From: Streptomyces sp. Ag109_O5-1
GTDB lineage: Bacteria; Actinomycetota; Actinomycetes; Streptomycetales; Streptomycetaceae
Length of the DNA: 64,000 bases
NCBI RefSeq assembly: GCF_003814875.1
Contig: NZ_RKQF01000001.1
Location: 1,426,001 to 1,490,000, forward strand
Reading direction: 5' to 3'
The position numbers and the translations under genes were made by a program. How positions within the stretch are numbered: position 1 is the stretch's first letter; each line of letters begins with the position of its first letter. The notes below the pieces were generated by a model. That model was not told where the DNA came from. It searched no databases and saw nothing but the letters and a program-made list of their open reading frames with translations. Positions 25,937 through 38,096 of the stretch are shown here, piece after piece.

Positions 25937-27784
25937 TTGACGCGCACCAGGAGATCGGTCCTCGCCACGACCGCGGCCACGCTGGCGGTCACCGGGGCCC
26001 TGATCAGCTCCCCGCCCGCGAACGCCGCCGAGACCGACACGGCGGCCACCACGACCGCCGAGGTATCGCCGCACGCCGCCCAGACCATCGACGACATCGG
26101 CGCCTCGGGCGCCTGGTGGGTCAACGACCTGCAGCACTTCGACCCCAAGGTCCAGGCCCGGGTGGCGAAGCTGCTCTTCTCCGAGCAGGGCCTGGACCTC
26201 AGTTCGTACCGCTACAACATCGGCGGCGGCGGGGTCGCGGTCACCACCCCGGCCCGGGCCGCCGAGGACTTCCTGGACTCCGACGGCTCCTACGACTGGA
26301 GCAAGGACAAGGGCGGTCAGACCTTCCTCAGGTACGCCGCGAAGTACGGCGTCAAGGACCTGATCGGCTTCGTCAACAGCGCGCCTGCCCAGCTGACCAC
26401 CATCGGGCAGAGCTGCGGCGGCCAGTTGAAGGCGGGCAGTGAGTCGGACTTCGCCAAGTACATAGCCGATGTCACCGACCACTTCGCCCGCAAGGGCGTG
26501 AAGCTGGACTACATCAGCCCCTTCAACGAGCCGGACAACGACTTCGGGGACTGCGGCCAGGAGGGCATGCAGGTCACGGTCGACCAACGCGACGACATCG
26601 TGCGGGCGCTGGGCGCCGAGCAGCGGGCCCGGCACCAGAAGACGTCGATCATCGCCGACGAGTCCAGCAAGACCACCCAGTTCGTCTCCGAGCTACCGCA
26701 GTGGATCTCGCAGCCGGACACCGCGCAGTACGTGTCCAAGCTCGCCCACCACACGTACAACAACCCCACCGACGGCCAGCTCGGCAATGTCTACGAGACG
26801 GCCACGTCGGTCGGCAAGCCGTCCTGGGCGTCGGAGATCTGCTGCTTCGGCAAGGGCTCCACGGGCTGGAACCAGGAGTACGACCCGACCATCGACAACG
26901 CCCTGCTGATGTCGAGGATCATCTACAAGGACTTCGCGAGCGCCCATGACTCGGCCTTCCAGTGGTGGGTGGCGCTCGCCAGCGGGTACGGCAGCGACCC
27001 GACCGCGAGGAACGACGACGGCTGGAACGACGGCCTGATCTACTACGACCCCGACTACGCGACGAACGGCAACCAGACGCTGTACTTCACCAAGCGCTAC
27101 TACGCGCTCGGCCAGTACAGCAAGTTCGTCAGGCCGGGCTCGGTCGCCCACAACGTGACCGGGGCGCCGGACGGCGTCGAGGTGTCGGCCTACGACCGGA
27201 ACGGCAAGTGGGTGGTCGTGGTCAACAACCAGAACACCACCGACACCCCGCTGAGCCTGCACTTCAACAGCGGGACACCGGTGCGGGCCGCCCAGGCCGT
27301 ACGGACCTCGGCCACCGAGGACTGGGCCAAGGTCCGGAAACCGTCGGTGAGTTCGGGGACGGTCTCCGCCACCCTCGCGGCCCGCTCGATCACGACGTAC
27401 GTCTTCGACCAGAAGGGCCACGCGAGTTCGGCCGTGACCGGGGCGCTGGTGGGCAAGCAGTCCGGCAAGTGCCTGACCGCCGGCACCTCCGGGGCCGCCA
27501 TCGCCACCTGCACGGTCGGCGAGGACCAGTCCTGGTCGTACGACGCGAAGGGCGCCCTGAAGGGCGCGAACGGCTATCTGACGGTGACGAGTTCCGGCCT
27601 GACGACCGCCGCCGACTACACCGGGGACGCGAGCCAACGCTGGCTGCTGAACGCCAACGGCCAGATCCTCAGCGAGGCGTCCGGCAAGTGCCTGGACGTC
27701 AGCGGACAGGCTACCGCCGACGACAGCCAAGTGATCCTCTACAGCTGCAACGGCGGCCCCAACGAGGCCTGGTCCCGACAGTAG
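25937..27784 (+). CDS. Secreted GH30 glycosidase (likely endo-beta-1,6-galactanase) with ricin-type lectin domain
   Basis: 615 residues. Signal peptide (TRTRRSVLATTAATLAV, cleavage near ANA at 30), GH30 catalytic barrel and beta-domain to about 480, then a ricin-B/CBM13 lectin domain (about 495-615, with GKCLTAGTS and GKCLDVSGQ). Acid/base E198 in SPFNEPDND and nucleophile E300 in SWASEICC. The context, a sugar importer and a GH2 beta-galactosidase, makes an endo-beta-1,6-galactanase acting on arabinogalactan side chains the best reading; a beta-1,6-glucanase is possible. The TTG start at 25937 is 8 bases behind GGAAGGG and overlaps the stop of a 3-codon frame (ATG at 25929). Confidence 0.88.
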   Translation: MTRTRRSVLATTAATLAVTGALISSPPANAAETDTAATTTAEVSPHAAQTIDDIGASGAWWVNDLQHFDPKVQARVAKLLFSEQGLDLSSYRYNIGGGGVAVTTPARAAEDFLDSDGSYDWSKDKGGQTFLRYAAKYGVKDLIGFVNSAPAQLTTIGQSCGGQLKAGSESDFAKYIADVTDHFARKGVKLDYISPFNEPDNDFGDCGQEGMQVTVDQRDDIVRALGAEQRARHQKTSIIADESSKTTQFVSELPQWISQPDTAQYVSKLAHHTYNNPTDGQLGNVYETATSVGKPSWASEICCFGKGSTGWNQEYDPTIDNALLMSRIIYKDFASAHDSAFQWWVALASGYGSDPTARNDDGWNDGLIYYDPDYATNGNQTLYFTKRYYALGQYSKFVRPGSVAHNVTGAPDGVEVSAYDRNGKWVVVVNNQNTTDTPLSLHFNSGTPVRAAQAVRTSATEDWAKVRKPSVSSGTVSATLAARSITTYVFDQKGHASSAVTGALVGKQSGKCLTAGTSGAAIATCTVGEDQSWSYDAKGALKGANGYLTVTSSGLTTAADYTGDASQRWLLNANGQILSEASGKCLDVSGQATADDSQVILYSCNGGPNEAWSRQ

Positions 27785-27806
27785 ACGCACAACTCCCGTA
27801 CAGACC

Positions 27807-27841
27807 GAGGGCCGTCGGTCACCCCTGACCCGGCGGCCCTC
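27807..27841 (+). terminator. Terminator of the ROK-GH30 operon
   Basis: 12-bp stem GAGGGCCGTCGG with CCGGCGGCCCTC (one G-U pair), 22 bases after the GH30 stop. Confidence 0.75.
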
Positions 27842-27900
27842 AACTCGCCCTGCTCTCCCATCTGTTCGCCATTCCGAACCGGGTACAACGTTTCGCGCAG

Positions 27901-27925
27901 ACTTCGTCCAACCTCTTGCCGAAGT
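27901..27925. promoter_or_regulatory. Putative ROK-regulator site 2 (before the sugar ABC operon)
   Basis: ACTTCG and CGAAGT form a perfect 6-bp inverted repeat with a 13-base spacer, and the core AACCTCTTGCCGAA (27910-27923) matches site 1 at 12 of 14 positions. A further GCCGAAGGTT copy follows at 27930-27939. It lies about 120 bases before the binding-protein gene. Confidence 0.5.
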
Positions 27926-28045
27926 GTTAGCCGAAGGTTAACGTCCCGCACCGCAACGCAATTTCAGCCATCTGGCTCCCCGGGGTTTTCAGGGCCTCGC
28001 ACGGCCGCAGGGCCGCAGCCGCACTCGACAGACAAGGACGTCAGC

Positions 28046-29317
28046 ATGTCGGCAATGAGCAACAACAACTGGTCCCGCCGGTCCATCTTCCGGGCGGCCG
28101 CGGGCATGGCCGCCGCGGGCACGCTGGCCGCGTGCGGCGGCAACAACGGCCGCGGCGGATCCGGCGGGTCCGGTTCGGGTCCGCAGCTCACCCAGTACTT
28201 CCACGCCTACGGCGAGGCGGGCACCGAGCAGGCCCTCAAGCGGTACGCGGCGGCCTACAAGAAGGCCGACGTGAGCACCAGCTGGATCACGGGCAACAAC
28301 TTCGAGTCCGCGCTGTTCGCGGCCCTGCTCACCAAGAAGGCCCCCGACGTCTTCGAGTTCCACCCGCAGCTGCAGCTCGTCAAGAGTGGCCAGGTGGCGG
28401 ACCTGAGCGACATCATCGACCCGGTCAAGGACGACTTCAACCCGAACGACATCAACTCCCACACGGTCGACGGGAAGATCTACGGGATCCGGATGATCGA
28501 CGACCCGCAGTTCTTCTACTACCGCAAGTCGATGCTGGAGAAGGCCAAGGTCGACGTCCCGACCACGCTCGACGAGCTGATCGAGGCCGCCGCCAAGCTC
28601 ACCACGAGCAAGGTCAAGGGCGTCTTCCTCGGCAACGACTTCACCGCGATCCAGAACACCCTGATCTGGTCGGCCGGCGCCGACACCCTCGACGCGAAGA
28701 ACCAGATCGCCTACCACACCCCGGGCGTCATCGAGGGCCTGAAGAAGCTCAGGACCCTGTTCACCAGCGGCAACGTACTCCTCGACGCCCCGACCGACTT
28801 CTGGGACCCCTCCTCGCTCAACCAGGGCCTGTGCGCCATCCAGTGGGGCGGCATGTGGTCCATGCCGGCCATGCAGCAGGCCCTCGGCGACGACCTCGGC
28901 ATCTTCCCGTTCCCGAAGATCGGCAGCGCGGGCAAGCTGTCCGTATACAACGGCGGCTGGTCGATCTTCGTCAACGCCAAGGGCAAGAACGTCGACGCGG
29001 CCAAGGAGTACGTCAAGTGGCTGTGGATCGACCAGAAGCAGTATCAGGAGGACTGGGCCACCTCGTACGGCTTCCACATCCCGCCGCGTACCTCGATAGC
29101 CCAGTCGGCCACCAAGCTGAAGTCGGGCCTGCCCGCTGAGGGCGTCAAGCTCTTCACCGACTACGGCCACTTCGACAACATCGGCTTCGACCAGACCATG
29201 ATCACCGCCTTCAACGATGTGATCGCCTCCTCCGTGCGCAAGAACGGAGACCCCGAGGCCGCGCTCGACGCCTGCGACAAGAAGGTCAATGTCGAGCTCA
29301 AGAAACTGTTCGGATAG
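28046..29317 (+). CDS. Sugar ABC transporter substrate-binding lipoprotein
   Basis: 423 residues, family 1 (MalE/UgpB-like) solute-binding protein. The N terminus has a Tat motif (WSRRSIFRAAAG) and lipobox LAAC, so it is exported folded and lipid-anchored. A Gly/Ser linker follows, then the two-lobe binding fold with DPQFFYYRKSMLEKA near the hinge. With the GH30 enzyme upstream and the beta-galactosidase downstream it probably binds galacto-oligosaccharides. First gene of the importer operon; ATG 28055 is an alternative start. Confidence 0.92.
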   Translation: MSAMSNNNWSRRSIFRAAAGMAAAGTLAACGGNNGRGGSGGSGSGPQLTQYFHAYGEAGTEQALKRYAAAYKKADVSTSWITGNNFESALFAALLTKKAPDVFEFHPQLQLVKSGQVADLSDIIDPVKDDFNPNDINSHTVDGKIYGIRMIDDPQFFYYRKSMLEKAKVDVPTTLDELIEAAAKLTTSKVKGVFLGNDFTAIQNTLIWSAGADTLDAKNQIAYHTPGVIEGLKKLRTLFTSGNVLLDAPTDFWDPSSLNQGLCAIQWGGMWSMPAMQQALGDDLGIFPFPKIGSAGKLSVYNGGWSIFVNAKGKNVDAAKEYVKWLWIDQKQYQEDWATSYGFHIPPRTSIAQSATKLKSGLPAEGVKLFTDYGHFDNIGFDQTMITAFNDVIASSVRKNGDPEAALDACDKKVNVELKKLFG

Positions 29318-29336
29318 GCGCCGGGAAGTCCACGAC

Positions 29337-30302
29337 ATGTCGACCACCACCACCCGCGGGGTCGCCCGGCCCGCCCCGGCCAAGGCCTCCCCGGCCCGGC
29401 CGCGGCGGGGCCTGCGGGGCAACCCGACGCTCAACTTCTGGCTCTTCACCGGGCCGTTCCTCATCGGCCTGGTGATCTTCGTCTTCGTGCCGATCGTCTG
29501 GAGCTTCTGGCTCAGCTTCTTCGACGCCCGGTACACCGTCACGCCGAGCCATTTCATCGGCTTCGACAACTACAAGCAGATCCTGACCAACAGCAACTTC
29601 CCCGCCTCGCTGGTCACGTTCACCGTGTTCGCCGCGTTCATCGTGCCGACCACCTGGGCGCTGTCGCTGGGTCTCGCGCTGCTGGTGAACCAGCTGCGCT
29701 TCATGCGGGCGTTCTTCCGGTCGGTGTTCTTCCTGCCCACCGCCGTCTCCTACGTGGCCGCGGCGCTGATCTGGAAGATGTCCATCTTCAACGGTGTCCG
29801 GTTCGGCCTGGCGAACACCGTCATGAGCTGGTTCGGCGTGGACAGCATGTCCTGGATATCCAACCCGAGCCCGCCCTGGTACTGGCTGGTCATCGTGACG
29901 CTGCGGCTATGGATCCAGGCCGGCTTCTACATGATCCTGTTCCTGGCGGCGCTGCAGAACATCCCGCCGGAGCTGTACGAGGCCGCCTCCATCGACGGCG
30001 CCAAGCGGGGCTGGCAGACCTTCCGGTACATCACGCTGCCCCAGCTGCGCGCCACCTCCACCGCGGTGATCCTGCTGCTGCTCATCGCCGCGTACCAGGC
30101 GTTCGACGAGTTCTTCAACATCATCGGGACCAAGGCGACCTGGGCGCAGACACCGCTCATGGAGCTGTACAAGACGGCCCTCGGCACCGACCAGGACTAC
30201 GGTGCCGGCAGCGCGGGCGCGGTCATCCTGTCCGTACTGATCTGCATCGTCACCCTGGCCCAGGGCAAGATCATGGGCTTCGGCGGAGGGGAGGAAAAGT
30301 GA
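29337..30302 (+). CDS. Sugar ABC transporter permease (MalF-like)
   Basis: 321 residues, six predicted membrane helices, the first near TLNFWLFTGPFLIGLVIFVF. The cytoplasmic coupling loop EAA motif is visible as LYEAASIDGAKRGWQTFRYITLPQL. It forms a heterodimer with the next permease. It starts 19 bases after the binding-protein gene and overlaps the second permease by 4 bases (GTGA). Confidence 0.93.
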   Translation: MSTTTTRGVARPAPAKASPARPRRGLRGNPTLNFWLFTGPFLIGLVIFVFVPIVWSFWLSFFDARYTVTPSHFIGFDNYKQILTNSNFPASLVTFTVFAAFIVPTTWALSLGLALLVNQLRFMRAFFRSVFFLPTAVSYVAAALIWKMSIFNGVRFGLANTVMSWFGVDSMSWISNPSPPWYWLVIVTLRLWIQAGFYMILFLAALQNIPPELYEAASIDGAKRGWQTFRYITLPQLRATSTAVILLLLIAAYQAFDEFFNIIGTKATWAQTPLMELYKTALGTDQDYGAGSAGAVILSVLICIVTLAQGKIMGFGGGEEK

Positions 30303-31165
30303 CCGTCGCCACACCGCAGGTCCGCAGGGACCGCAAGAAGGGCTCAGGCGTCCTCGGCAACACCGGTCTGTACATCGCCGTCAGTGTCGCCGCGTTCCTC
30401 TTCCTCATCCCCTTCTACCTGATCTTCCGCAACGCTCTCTCCACCGACCCGGAGATCACGGGCGAGAACTGGAAGCTGCTGCCCTCCTTCCAGTGGGGCA
30501 ACATCTCCGAGCTCTTCGACGACCCCACCGTCGAGTTCGCCCACTCCATGTGGAACTCCACGGTGATCGCCGTCCTGAGCACCGTCGGCACCCTGCTGTT
30601 CTGCTCCATGGCGGGATACGGTCTCGCCCGCATCCCCTACAAGCACGCCAACAAGGTCTTCTACGCCGTTCTGGCGACTCTGATGGTCCCCACGGCCGTC
30701 ACCTTCGTGCCCAGCTTCGTGCTGGTCTCGTCCCTCGGCTGGATCGACACCTACCGCGGCATGATCGTCCCGGGTCTGTTCAGTGGTTTCACCTGCTTCC
30801 TTTTCCGGCAGTACTTCCTGGGATTCCCCAAGGAACTGGAGGAGGCGGCACGCGTGGACGGGCTCGGCTACTGGGGCGCGTACTGGCGGATCGTCGTCCC
30901 CAACTCGCTGAACTTCTTCGCGGCGATAGCCACGATCACGTTCATCAGCGGCTGGAACGCCTTCCTGTGGCCGCTGGTCATCGGCCAGGACCCGAACGCC
31001 TGGACCGTGCAGGTCGCGCTCTCCTCGTTCATGACCAACCAGACCGTGAACTTCCACCTGATCTTCATGGCCACCGCCATCTCCATCCTGCCCCTGGTGT
31101 TCGTCTTCCTCTTCCTCCAGCGCTGGCTGGTCCAGGGGATCGCGCAGACCGGCATCAAGGGCTGA
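30299..31165 (+). CDS. Sugar ABC transporter permease (MalG-like)
   Basis: 288 residues, six helices; EAA loop in LEEAARVDGLGYWGAYWRIV. Partner of the upstream permease. GTG start inside the preceding stop. No ATP-binding gene follows. In Streptomyces many sugar importers share the ATPase MsiK encoded elsewhere, and that is the likely energy source here. Confidence 0.93.
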   Translation: MTVATPQVRRDRKKGSGVLGNTGLYIAVSVAAFLFLIPFYLIFRNALSTDPEITGENWKLLPSFQWGNISELFDDPTVEFAHSMWNSTVIAVLSTVGTLLFCSMAGYGLARIPYKHANKVFYAVLATLMVPTAVTFVPSFVLVSSLGWIDTYRGMIVPGLFSGFTCFLFRQYFLGFPKELEEAARVDGLGYWGAYWRIVVPNSLNFFAAIATITFISGWNAFLWPLVIGQDPNAWTVQVALSSFMTNQTVNFHLIFMATAISILPLVFVFLFLQRWLVQGIAQTGIKG

Positions 31166-34048
<2,883 letters not shown>

Positions 34049-34057
34049 ACCGTACGA

Positions 34058-34099
34058 GCGCGAAGGCCCCGGACCCCGCTTGGTCCGGGGCCTTCGCGC
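34058..34099. terminator. Bidirectional terminator between the GH2 and GT39 genes
   Basis: Perfect 18-bp stem starting GCGCGAAGGCCCCGGACC with a 6-base loop, between two convergent stop codons (34048 and 34103). Confidence 0.85.
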
Positions 34100-34102
34100 G
34101 GC

Positions 34103-36022
34103 TCAGCCGCCGTGCGCGGCGCTCCCGCAGCGGTACAGCGTGTACGGCCAGATGCGCACCGGCGAGCAGTGGCCGACGGCCCAGCGGACGAGGGCCCGGT
34201 CCGGTGTGTCGGCACCCCGGGTGCCTCGGGTCCCTCGCACGTTCCGGGCTTTCCCGGCTCGGTGGGTGAGGTCGGTGGAGGCCAGCACGAGGTAGCGGAG
34301 CCGGCCGGTGTCGATCAGGTGGTGGAAGGCCGTGGCCGACGGGTAGGGCACCTGGGTGGTGAAGCCGCCCAGCGGCAGGATCGACGCGTTGTCCGAGAGG
34401 ATGTAGGGCGCCGCCATCTGCCAGCGGGGTACGGCGGCCAGGTAGCGGGCGCCGTCGCGGTGGGCGTCGAGGTAGGCGAGGACGCGCTGCTGGGCCGGGT
34501 CCAGGGCGTCGGCGGGGTTGCGGGTGGGGGTGCTGGTCGGGCCGATCTTGCCGAAGCCGCCGGGCTGGTTGTAGCGCAGGGACATCGCGGACGCGGACCA
34601 CACGGTGGGGGCGATCAGGACGGCGGCGAGGGCGACGGCAAGGGCGGTCCTGCGCGGACGCGGCCCGCCGACGCTGAACACGACCAGCGCCGGCAGGGCC
34701 AGGGCCACGGCGACGCCGACCGACCAGGCGAAGAAGCGCGGGTAGTGGAGGGTGAGGGCCGCGCACCAGGCGACGTTGACGGCGAGTACCGCGCACAGCA
34801 CGATGCGCCGCCGGACCCGGGTCACGGCCGCCGCGGCCAGGGCCGACAGGCCGACCGCCACCACACCCATGTAGTAGGTGTGTCCGGTCACGCTGCCGAA
34901 GCTGAAGACCAGGAAGAACGTGACCAGCCAGACACCCCACAGCAGGTACCCGGCCAGGATCGGGTCGGTGCGCGGCACCCGGCGGCGCCACAGCATCAGC
35001 GCTCCCGCCGCCAGGCCCAGGGCCGCCAGCGGGTACAGCCAGCCCGTCTGGGTGGCGAGCCCGGGGCTGAACATCTTCCAGACGCTGTCCCCCATGCCCG
35101 GCGTGCCGTGCCCGTGTCCGTGCGGTGCGGCCTGGTCGGTGACGATGCTTCCGGTGCCGGCCGCGTCGACGCCCAGCGCGTGGAAACGGGTCAGAAAGTT
35201 GTAGCCGACGACCAGGGCGAACGGCGAGTTGTTGGTCGTACCGTCGAGGTAGGGGCGGGCTGTGGCGGGGGTGAGGCCGGCGACCAGCATCCAGGACAGG
35301 GACACCGCCAGCATGACCGCGCCGGACACGGCGAGGTCCCGGATCCGGCGGCGCAGGGTGGTGGGCGCGGCCACCAGATAGGTCACGGCCAGTGCGGGCA
35401 GCACCGCCCACGCCTCCAGCATCTTGCACTGGAAGGCCACCCCGACCCAGAAGCCCGCGAGGACGAGGGTGCGCAACCGGGCCTTGGCGGTGGCCCGTTG
35501 GGTGGCCTCGGCGGCCAGCAGCAACAGCAGGACGAACGGCGCGTCCTCGGTCACCGAACGGCCCAGGCCCACGGTCACCGGGGTGAGTGTGAGGAAGGCG
35601 GCGGCCAGCAGCCCGGCCGGGGCGCCGGCCCAGCGCCGTACCACCACGTGCAGCAGGACCACCGAGGCCACGCCCTCCAGGGCCTGCGGGATCACCAGGG
35701 ACCACGGGTGGAAGCCGAAGACCAGCGCCGACAGGGCCTGCGGCCACAGGAAGCCGGGCAGCTTGTCCAGGGTGATGGAGTTCGCCGGGTCGAAGGAGCC
35801 GTAGAGGAAGGCCACCGGGTTGTCGGTCATGCTGCGGACCGCGCTCGCGTAGAAGGCGTGGTAGGCGCTGTGCCAGATGCCCCAGCAGAAGAACAGCGCG
35901 GCGACGGCGGCGATACCGGCGAGGAGCGGAAGCTCGTAGCGCTCGGTGCGGGTCCGCGCCGGGGTCGGTGGCCGTGGCCCCTCGACACGGACGAGCGGCT
36001 CGGCGCTGACAGGGCTCGGCAT
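34103..36022 (-). CDS. Membrane glycosyltransferase, GT39/ArnT-like (YkcB type)
   Basis: 639 residues with about a dozen hydrophobic segments. The first periplasmic loop holds SAVRSMTDNP and SFDPANSITLDKLPGFLWPQ, whose Asp/Lys cluster is typical of GT-C enzymes using polyprenyl-phosphate sugars. It would transfer a sugar on the outer face of the membrane to a lipid, wall polymer or protein. The ATG at 36022 was chosen over an open frame reaching 36202 because family proteins start near there. It is a single gene whose promoter region contains the inverted repeat at 36137-36186. Confidence 0.88.
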   Translation of the reverse strand: MPSPVSAEPLVRVEGPRPPTPARTRTERYELPLLAGIAAVAALFFCWGIWHSAYHAFYASAVRSMTDNPVAFLYGSFDPANSITLDKLPGFLWPQALSALVFGFHPWSLVIPQALEGVASVVLLHVVVRRWAGAPAGLLAAAFLTLTPVTVGLGRSVTEDAPFVLLLLLAAEATQRATAKARLRTLVLAGFWVGVAFQCKMLEAWAVLPALAVTYLVAAPTTLRRRIRDLAVSGAVMLAVSLSWMLVAGLTPATARPYLDGTTNNSPFALVVGYNFLTRFHALGVDAAGTGSIVTDQAAPHGHGHGTPGMGDSVWKMFSPGLATQTGWLYPLAALGLAAGALMLWRRRVPRTDPILAGYLLWGVWLVTFFLVFSFGSVTGHTYYMGVVAVGLSALAAAAVTRVRRRIVLCAVLAVNVAWCAALTLHYPRFFAWSVGVAVALALPALVVFSVGGPRPRRTALAVALAAVLIAPTVWSASAMSLRYNQPGGFGKIGPTSTPTRNPADALDPAQQRVLAYLDAHRDGARYLAAVPRWQMAAPYILSDNASILPLGGFTTQVPYPSATAFHHLIDTGRLRYLVLASTDLTHRAGKARNVRGTRGTRGADTPDRALVRWAVGHCSPVRIWPYTLYRCGSAAHGG

Positions 36023-36136
36023 CGGGGACGGCCTCCAGGACTCCCGGGTATCCAGGACTTCCAGAACGCCCCGGACTTCTACGACCTGTAGGACGACTGG
36101 ACTTCCACGAACGTCACTTCCGGAATGCCAAGGAAC

Positions 36137-36186
36137 ATTCAGGATCTTCGTGAGTGTGGGTCGTGAAAGCTGTAAGAATCCTGAAT
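36137..36186. promoter_or_regulatory. Spaced inverted repeat before the GT39 gene
   Basis: ATTCAGGAT (36137-36145) and ATCCTGAAT (36178-36186) are perfect 9-bp complements 32 bases apart, about 115-165 bases upstream of the ATG. They may be two half-sites for a response regulator or stress regulator. Confidence 0.4.
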
Positions 36187-36295
36187 CCCGCCTGTGTCTC
36201 ACCGGCTTCTCACCGCATGCTCACCCGCGGCACAACGGCACAACGGCTCGGCGGACCGGGGGGCCGGGGGACAGTCGGCGCGACTGACCGCCGGC

Positions 36296-38086
36296 TCAGC
36301 GGGCCGGCCGCCCGGCATGCTGGGCCGCGAGTCGCACCGGCGCGTTCTGGGCGCCGTAGCCGCGGTACCCGGGATCCCGCTCGACCAGCTCGAAGAACAC
36401 CCGGCCGACCGTCCGTGTGTAGCAGTGCCGGAAGACCCCGCCCGCGTCCCGGTCGTAGAGGATGCCGAGTTCGCGGTACGTCTCCAGCTCACCGTCGGCG
36501 AACTCGTGGCGGGCGGCCAGGTCGTCGTAGTAGTTGGCGGGGATGGGCAGCAGGGTGCCGCCGGCCGCGCGGAAGGCACGGGCCGCGGTGACCACGTCGC
36601 CGGTGGCGAGGGCGATGTGCTGGGCGTGCAGGGTGTCGTCGGTCGGGGCGGCGCCGACACCTAGGGCGATCCGGACGCTGCCGTCGGCGTTGGTGACGGC
36701 ACGGGAGCGCTGCAGCCCGTAGGGGTCGGCGACATCCACGCTGTCCTGGGCGTGCAGGCCGAGGACGCTGCGGTGGAAGAGGGCCGCCTCGTCGTACTGG
36801 TGCCAGGGCTGGGTGAGCGCGAGGTGGTCGATGTGCGCCGGGCCGGGCGCGGGGGTGTGCGGCACTTCGGTGAAGTCGGCGCGCCAGTCGGGGAGTTCGG
36901 GTCGGCGGGCGGTGGCGCAGAAGAAGAGTTCCGTGCCGTCGGGTGCGGCGACCGCGTCGAGTGGGGCGTCCTCGGGGGCGCGGCGTCGGGGCAGCACGGG
37001 GGCGAGCAGGGCCTCGGCGCGACGAGCGGCGGCCCGCGGATCCGGCGACTCCAGTCCGATCGCGGCGAGTTGGGTGCCGTCGCGGCGGGCGGCGGGACCG
37101 GTGTTGACCAGAATCCGGGCCTCGCCCCGCTCCCAGAGGTCGACGGGCTTGCTCCGATGGCGGGCGGTCCGGGCCAGGCCGAGGGCGCCGAGCAGTGCCG
37201 CGACGGGTTCGGCGTCCGGGGTGACGAGTTCGGCGAACGCGACACCCGTCGGCACGACCGGCGCGGGCAACTCCCCCACGCCGACGGCCTCTTGGAGCAC
37301 CAGCAGCGAACGGTGCGCATCGACGGCGGTCGGCCCGGCCTCGGCCTGCCGGAAGACGTCGTTGAAGACTTCGAGCGAGAACGGCCCGGCGTACCCCGCA
37401 CGCAGCACGTGCCGCACCAGCCCGGCGACATCGAATCCGCCCTGCCCCGGGAAGCACCGGTGGTGACGGCTCCACTGGAGGACGTCCATGGCGAGCAGCG
37501 GGGCGTCGGCCAGCTGGAGGAAGAAGATCTTCTCTCCGGGTATGTCCTCGATGCCCTTGGGGTCGGACCCCCGGGAGAGGATGTGAAAGCTGTCGAGGCA
37601 GGTCCCGAGGGCGGGGTGACCGGCCGCCTCGACGATCCGCCAGGCATGGTCGTACGTGCTCACATGCCGACCCCAGGCGAGCGCCTCGTAGGCGACGCGG
37701 ATGCCGAACTCGCCCGCCAGATCGGCCAGTCGCGACAGCTGCTCGGCGGCGAGAGCGTCGTCGTCGAGGGCGAGCGGGGAGACGGACGAGCAGACGAGGA
37801 CTGTGTCGGCCCCCAGCTCCCGCATCAGCTCGAACTTGTGCCGAGCGCGCCGCAGATTGCGCGCGAACTCCTCCTCCGGCACGGCTTCGATGTCCCGCAT
37901 CGGCTGGTAGAGATCGATACTGAGCCCGAGATCGGCACAGCGGGCACGGATCTCACGGGGCGACAACGGACTCGCCAGCAGATCGTTCTCGAAGATCTCG
38001 ACCCCGTCGAACCCGGCCCGGGAGGCCGCGGTGAGCTTCTCGGTGAGAGATCCACTGAGCGAGACGGTGGCGATGGAAGTACGCAT
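36296..38086 (-). CDS. 3-dehydroshikimate dehydratase fused to a 4-hydroxyphenylpyruvate-dioxygenase-like domain (QuiC1 type)
   Basis: 596 residues. The N-terminal sugar-phosphate-isomerase-like barrel (1 to about 280) carries the metal set E134 (AYEALAWG), D165 (CLDSFH), Q191 and E239 (LEVFND), matching the residues I recall for QuiC1. It converts 3-dehydroshikimate to protocatechuate. The C-terminal half is a two-repeat VOC domain like HPPD, with AHIDHLAL, HAQHIALAT and VFFELVER supplying a possible His-His-Glu metal site. Whether that domain is catalytic is unclear. It lies 110 bases after the shikimate dehydrogenase gene with a repeat element between, and is likely part of the same TetR-controlled unit. 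Confidence 0.92.
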   Translation of the reverse strand: MRTSIATVSLSGSLTEKLTAASRAGFDGVEIFENDLLASPLSPREIRARCADLGLSIDLYQPMRDIEAVPEEEFARNLRRARHKFELMRELGADTVLVCSSVSPLALDDDALAAEQLSRLADLAGEFGIRVAYEALAWGRHVSTYDHAWRIVEAAGHPALGTCLDSFHILSRGSDPKGIEDIPGEKIFFLQLADAPLLAMDVLQWSRHHRCFPGQGGFDVAGLVRHVLRAGYAGPFSLEVFNDVFRQAEAGPTAVDAHRSLLVLQEAVGVGELPAPVVPTGVAFAELVTPDAEPVAALLGALGLARTARHRSKPVDLWERGEARILVNTGPAARRDGTQLAAIGLESPDPRAAARRAEALLAPVLPRRRAPEDAPLDAVAAPDGTELFFCATARRPELPDWRADFTEVPHTPAPGPAHIDHLALTQPWHQYDEAALFHRSVLGLHAQDSVDVADPYGLQRSRAVTNADGSVRIALGVGAAPTDDTLHAQHIALATGDVVTAARAFRAAGGTLLPIPANYYDDLAARHEFADGELETYRELGILYDRDAGGVFRHCYTRTVGRVFFELVERDPGYRGYGAQNAPVRLAAQHAGRPAR

Positions 38087-38096
38087 GACCTTTTTC

